Part shown: positions 15,153 through 16,584 of the stretch, piece after piece
Layout: the number at the start of each line of letters is the position of its first letter
How positions within the stretch are numbered: position 1 is the stretch's first letter
NCBI GenBank assembly: GCA_005773145.1
Contig: SXHS01000022.1
Location: 1-16,584, forward strand
Length of the DNA: 16,584 nucleotides
Source: Planctomycetaceae bacterium
GTDB taxonomy: Bacteria > Planctomycetota > Planctomycetia > Pirellulales > Pirellulaceae
Direction of reading: 5' to 3'
The notes under the pieces: model-generated
What the model was told of the DNA's origin: nothing
What the model saw: the letters and a program-made list of their open reading frames with translations, nothing else
Database searches by the model: none
Program-made: the position numbers and the translations under genes

Positions 15153-16448
15153 ATGAATTGCACACGTCGTAATTTCGTGTTGAGCGCTGCATCTGCCGTG
15201 GCGGTGGGTCCTGCCATTCTGCAAGCCCCGGTTCGAGGCAACGACCGACGGCCCCGCATCGCCGCGTTGACCACCGCCTATCACAAGCATTCGCATGCGC
15301 AACATATTATCGATCGCTTCTTGGAAGGCTATGGCTGGGAGGGGCGGCACCATCGTCCCGCTATGGATGTGGTCTCGCTCTATGTGGAACAGGTCCCTGA
15401 TAACGACCTGAGCCGGGAACGCGCCCAACGACATCCGTCGATGAAGATCTATCCGACCATCGCTGAGGCACTGACCCAAGGGGGGAGCCAGTTGGCGGTG
15501 GACGGCGTCCTGTTGATCGCGGAGTTCGGCCAGTTTCCCTCCAACGAGAAAGGACAGGTGCTCTTTCCTCGCTACGAGTACTTTCAGCAGATCGTCGAGG
15601 TCTATCGCCAGAGCGGCCGCACGGCACCCGTCTTTAACGATAAGCATCTGTCTTGGAATTGGGACTACGCCCGTCAAATGGTCGATACGGCCCGCGAGCT
15701 GAACTTCGGTTTCATGGCCGGATCCTCGTTGCCCGTCACCTGGCGTCAACCTTCGCTGGATCTGCCCTGGGGGGCGGATGTGCGCGAGGCGGTCGGCGTC
15801 TGGGCGAACGGGATCGATGGCGGCGACATCCACGTGATCGAAGCCATGCAAGCGATTGTCGAACGGCGCAAAGGGGGGGAGACCGGCGTGCGCGCGGTGC
15901 AAGCGTTCAAAGGGGACGCCTTTTGGAAAGCACTCGAGGCGGGATCCTGGGATGCCGGCGGCTGGGACGCCGAGCTGCTCGACTCAGCCCTGGCACGTAG
16001 CCACCAATTGACCCCAGCTCGCGCCACCTACAACCATGTCTTCCCCACGCGCGCGGATATCAAGCGGATGGCACCCAATTCCCATGCCTACCGTTTTGAA
16101 TACGCCGATGGCCTGCGGGCGACTATGATTCAACTGGCCAATGCCACGGGTCCCGGGGTCGTCCAAGATGTCAACGTGGCCGCCCGTCTGGGGAATGGGG
16201 ATGTCTTTTCGCTCTTGTTCTACCTCCCGTATCAGTCCTTGCGCAGTTTCTTCAGCCCTCAGGTACACCATATCGAGACGCTGTTCACCACAGGACGTTC
16301 CCCCTATCCGGTGGAACGCACCTTGCTTACAACGGGGATGACGGCTGCGGGAATCGAGTCCCTTTTCCAGCAGCAACAGCGATTGGAAACGCCGCACCTG
16401 ACGTTCGACTACCAGCCGGTTGAGGCGTCGATGTATTGGAGGACTTAA
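15153..16448 (+). CDS. Conserved Tat-exported protein, possibly remote Gfo/Idh-like fold
   Basis: A 431-residue protein of no family I can name. The start at 15153 is chosen because it begins with a twin-arginine signal, TRRNFVLSAASAVAVG (4-19), ending near a cleavage site before residue ~30; the longer frame from 15018 would bury this signal. The mature part begins RIAALTTAYHKHSHAQHI (35-52), a beta-alpha start like a Rossmann fold without GxGxxG. It continues with YPTIAEAL (100-107), VDGVLLIAEFG (116-126), NEKGQVLFPRYEYF (131-144), PVFNDKHLSW (159-168), GFMAGSSLPVTWR (186-198) and a tail ETPHLTFDY (412-420). The strand order and an EKP-like NDKH position recall Gfo/Idh/MocA proteins, but this is inference. 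A related secreted gene starts four bases after its stop. Confidence 0.8.
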   Translation: MNCTRRNFVLSAASAVAVGPAILQAPVRGNDRRPRIAALTTAYHKHSHAQHIIDRFLEGYGWEGRHHRPAMDVVSLYVEQVPDNDLSRERAQRHPSMKIYPTIAEALTQGGSQLAVDGVLLIAEFGQFPSNEKGQVLFPRYEYFQQIVEVYRQSGRTAPVFNDKHLSWNWDYARQMVDTARELNFGFMAGSSLPVTWRQPSLDLPWGADVREAVGVWANGIDGGDIHVIEAMQAIVERRKGGETGVRAVQAFKGDAFWKALEAGSWDAGGWDAELLDSALARSHQLTPARATYNHVFPTRADIKRMAPNSHAYRFEYADGLRATMIQLANATGPGVVQDVNVAARLGNGDVFSLLFYLPYQSLRSFFSPQVHHIETLFTTGRSPYPVERTLLTTGMTAAGIESLFQQQQRLETPHLTFDYQPVEASMYWRT

Positions 16449-16452
16449 CACC

Positions 16453-16584
16453 ATGATTCATCGCCGCACCTTTCTCGGCGCACTAGGCGTTGCCGGCGTC
16501 AGCGGTTTGTGCCCCAGTTATGCGCAAGAATCAGCCCGCGCGCAGCCGATTCGGCCCAAGAAGAAGATCGCGATTATCGCCAAC
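16453..16584 (+). CDS. Tat-exported protein, N-terminus only (cut by window edge)
   Basis: Forty-four codons are present before the window ends. The product starts MIHRRTFLGALGVAGVSGL, a clear twin-arginine signal (Arg4, Arg5), followed by a SYAQE cleavage region and PKKKIAIIAN, which looks like the first strand of an alpha/beta domain. A perfect GGAGGA ribosome site lies at 16438-16443 inside the end of the previous gene, and the gap to that gene is four bases, so the two are cotranscribed and likely coupled. The KKIAIIAN start parallels RPRIAALTT in the preceding protein, suggesting a tandem paralogue. Confidence 0.85.
   Translation, partial: MIHRRTFLGALGVAGVSGLCPSYAQESARAQPIRPKKKIAIIAN

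Noticed and set aside
1..16584. CRISPR array, phage or defence system, integron or transposon
   Set aside because: No regularly spaced repeats, terminal inverted repeats, recombinase or nuclease motifs were seen on either strand.

Overview
The window looks like a chromosomal segment of a member of the Planctomycetota, most likely Pirellulales-like. The grounds are a large c-type-cytochrome/PSD1 (DUF1549+DUF1553) protein followed by a Tat-exported DUF1501 protein, several Tat-exported proteins, a tiny basic protein in front of a fabZ-type gene, and a short sequence at 10031-10049 that I recall as a common planctomycete repeat. I see no rRNA, tRNA, CRISPR array, transposase, phage gene or replication origin. 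No gene-free stretch reaches 300 bases; the largest are 1-241 and 13929-14172.

Layout. (1) 242-1554, plus strand: a fumarylacetoacetate-hydrolase-fold enzyme resembling 2-keto-3-deoxy-sugar-acid dehydratases, then a RidA-family protein that lacks the usual catalytic arginine; probably one small catabolic unit. (2) 1595-6719, plus strand: a good extended -10 promoter, the 1169-residue PSD1/cytochrome protein and the DUF1501 protein, a typical planctomycete secreted pair of unknown substrate. (3) 6741-9885, minus strand, probably one operon read from right to left: 32-residue basic protein, FabZ-type dehydratase (GTG start, ribosome site overlapping the previous stop), TrmB tRNA methyltransferase, alpha/beta hydrolase, Gfo/Idh/MocA oxidoreductase. 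It converges with region 2 over a 21-base gap holding a GC hairpin. (4) 10040-13928, minus strand: trpD (GTG start) followed by a 935-residue MMPL/HpnN-like RND transporter. (5) 14173-16584, plus strand: an inosine-uridine-type nucleoside hydrolase with an altered active-site residue, then two adjacent Tat-exported proteins, the second cut by the window edge.

How the genes work together. Regions 1, 2 and 5 read as carbohydrate, sugar-acid or nucleoside scavenging with secreted components. Regions 3 and 4 mix housekeeping functions (lipid synthesis, tRNA modification, tryptophan synthesis) with envelope transport. No single large new system is evident. The most unusual items are the small basic protein coupled to fabZ, the tandem Tat-exported pair with a possibly Gfo/Idh-derived fold, and two enzymes that lack a normally critical catalytic residue.
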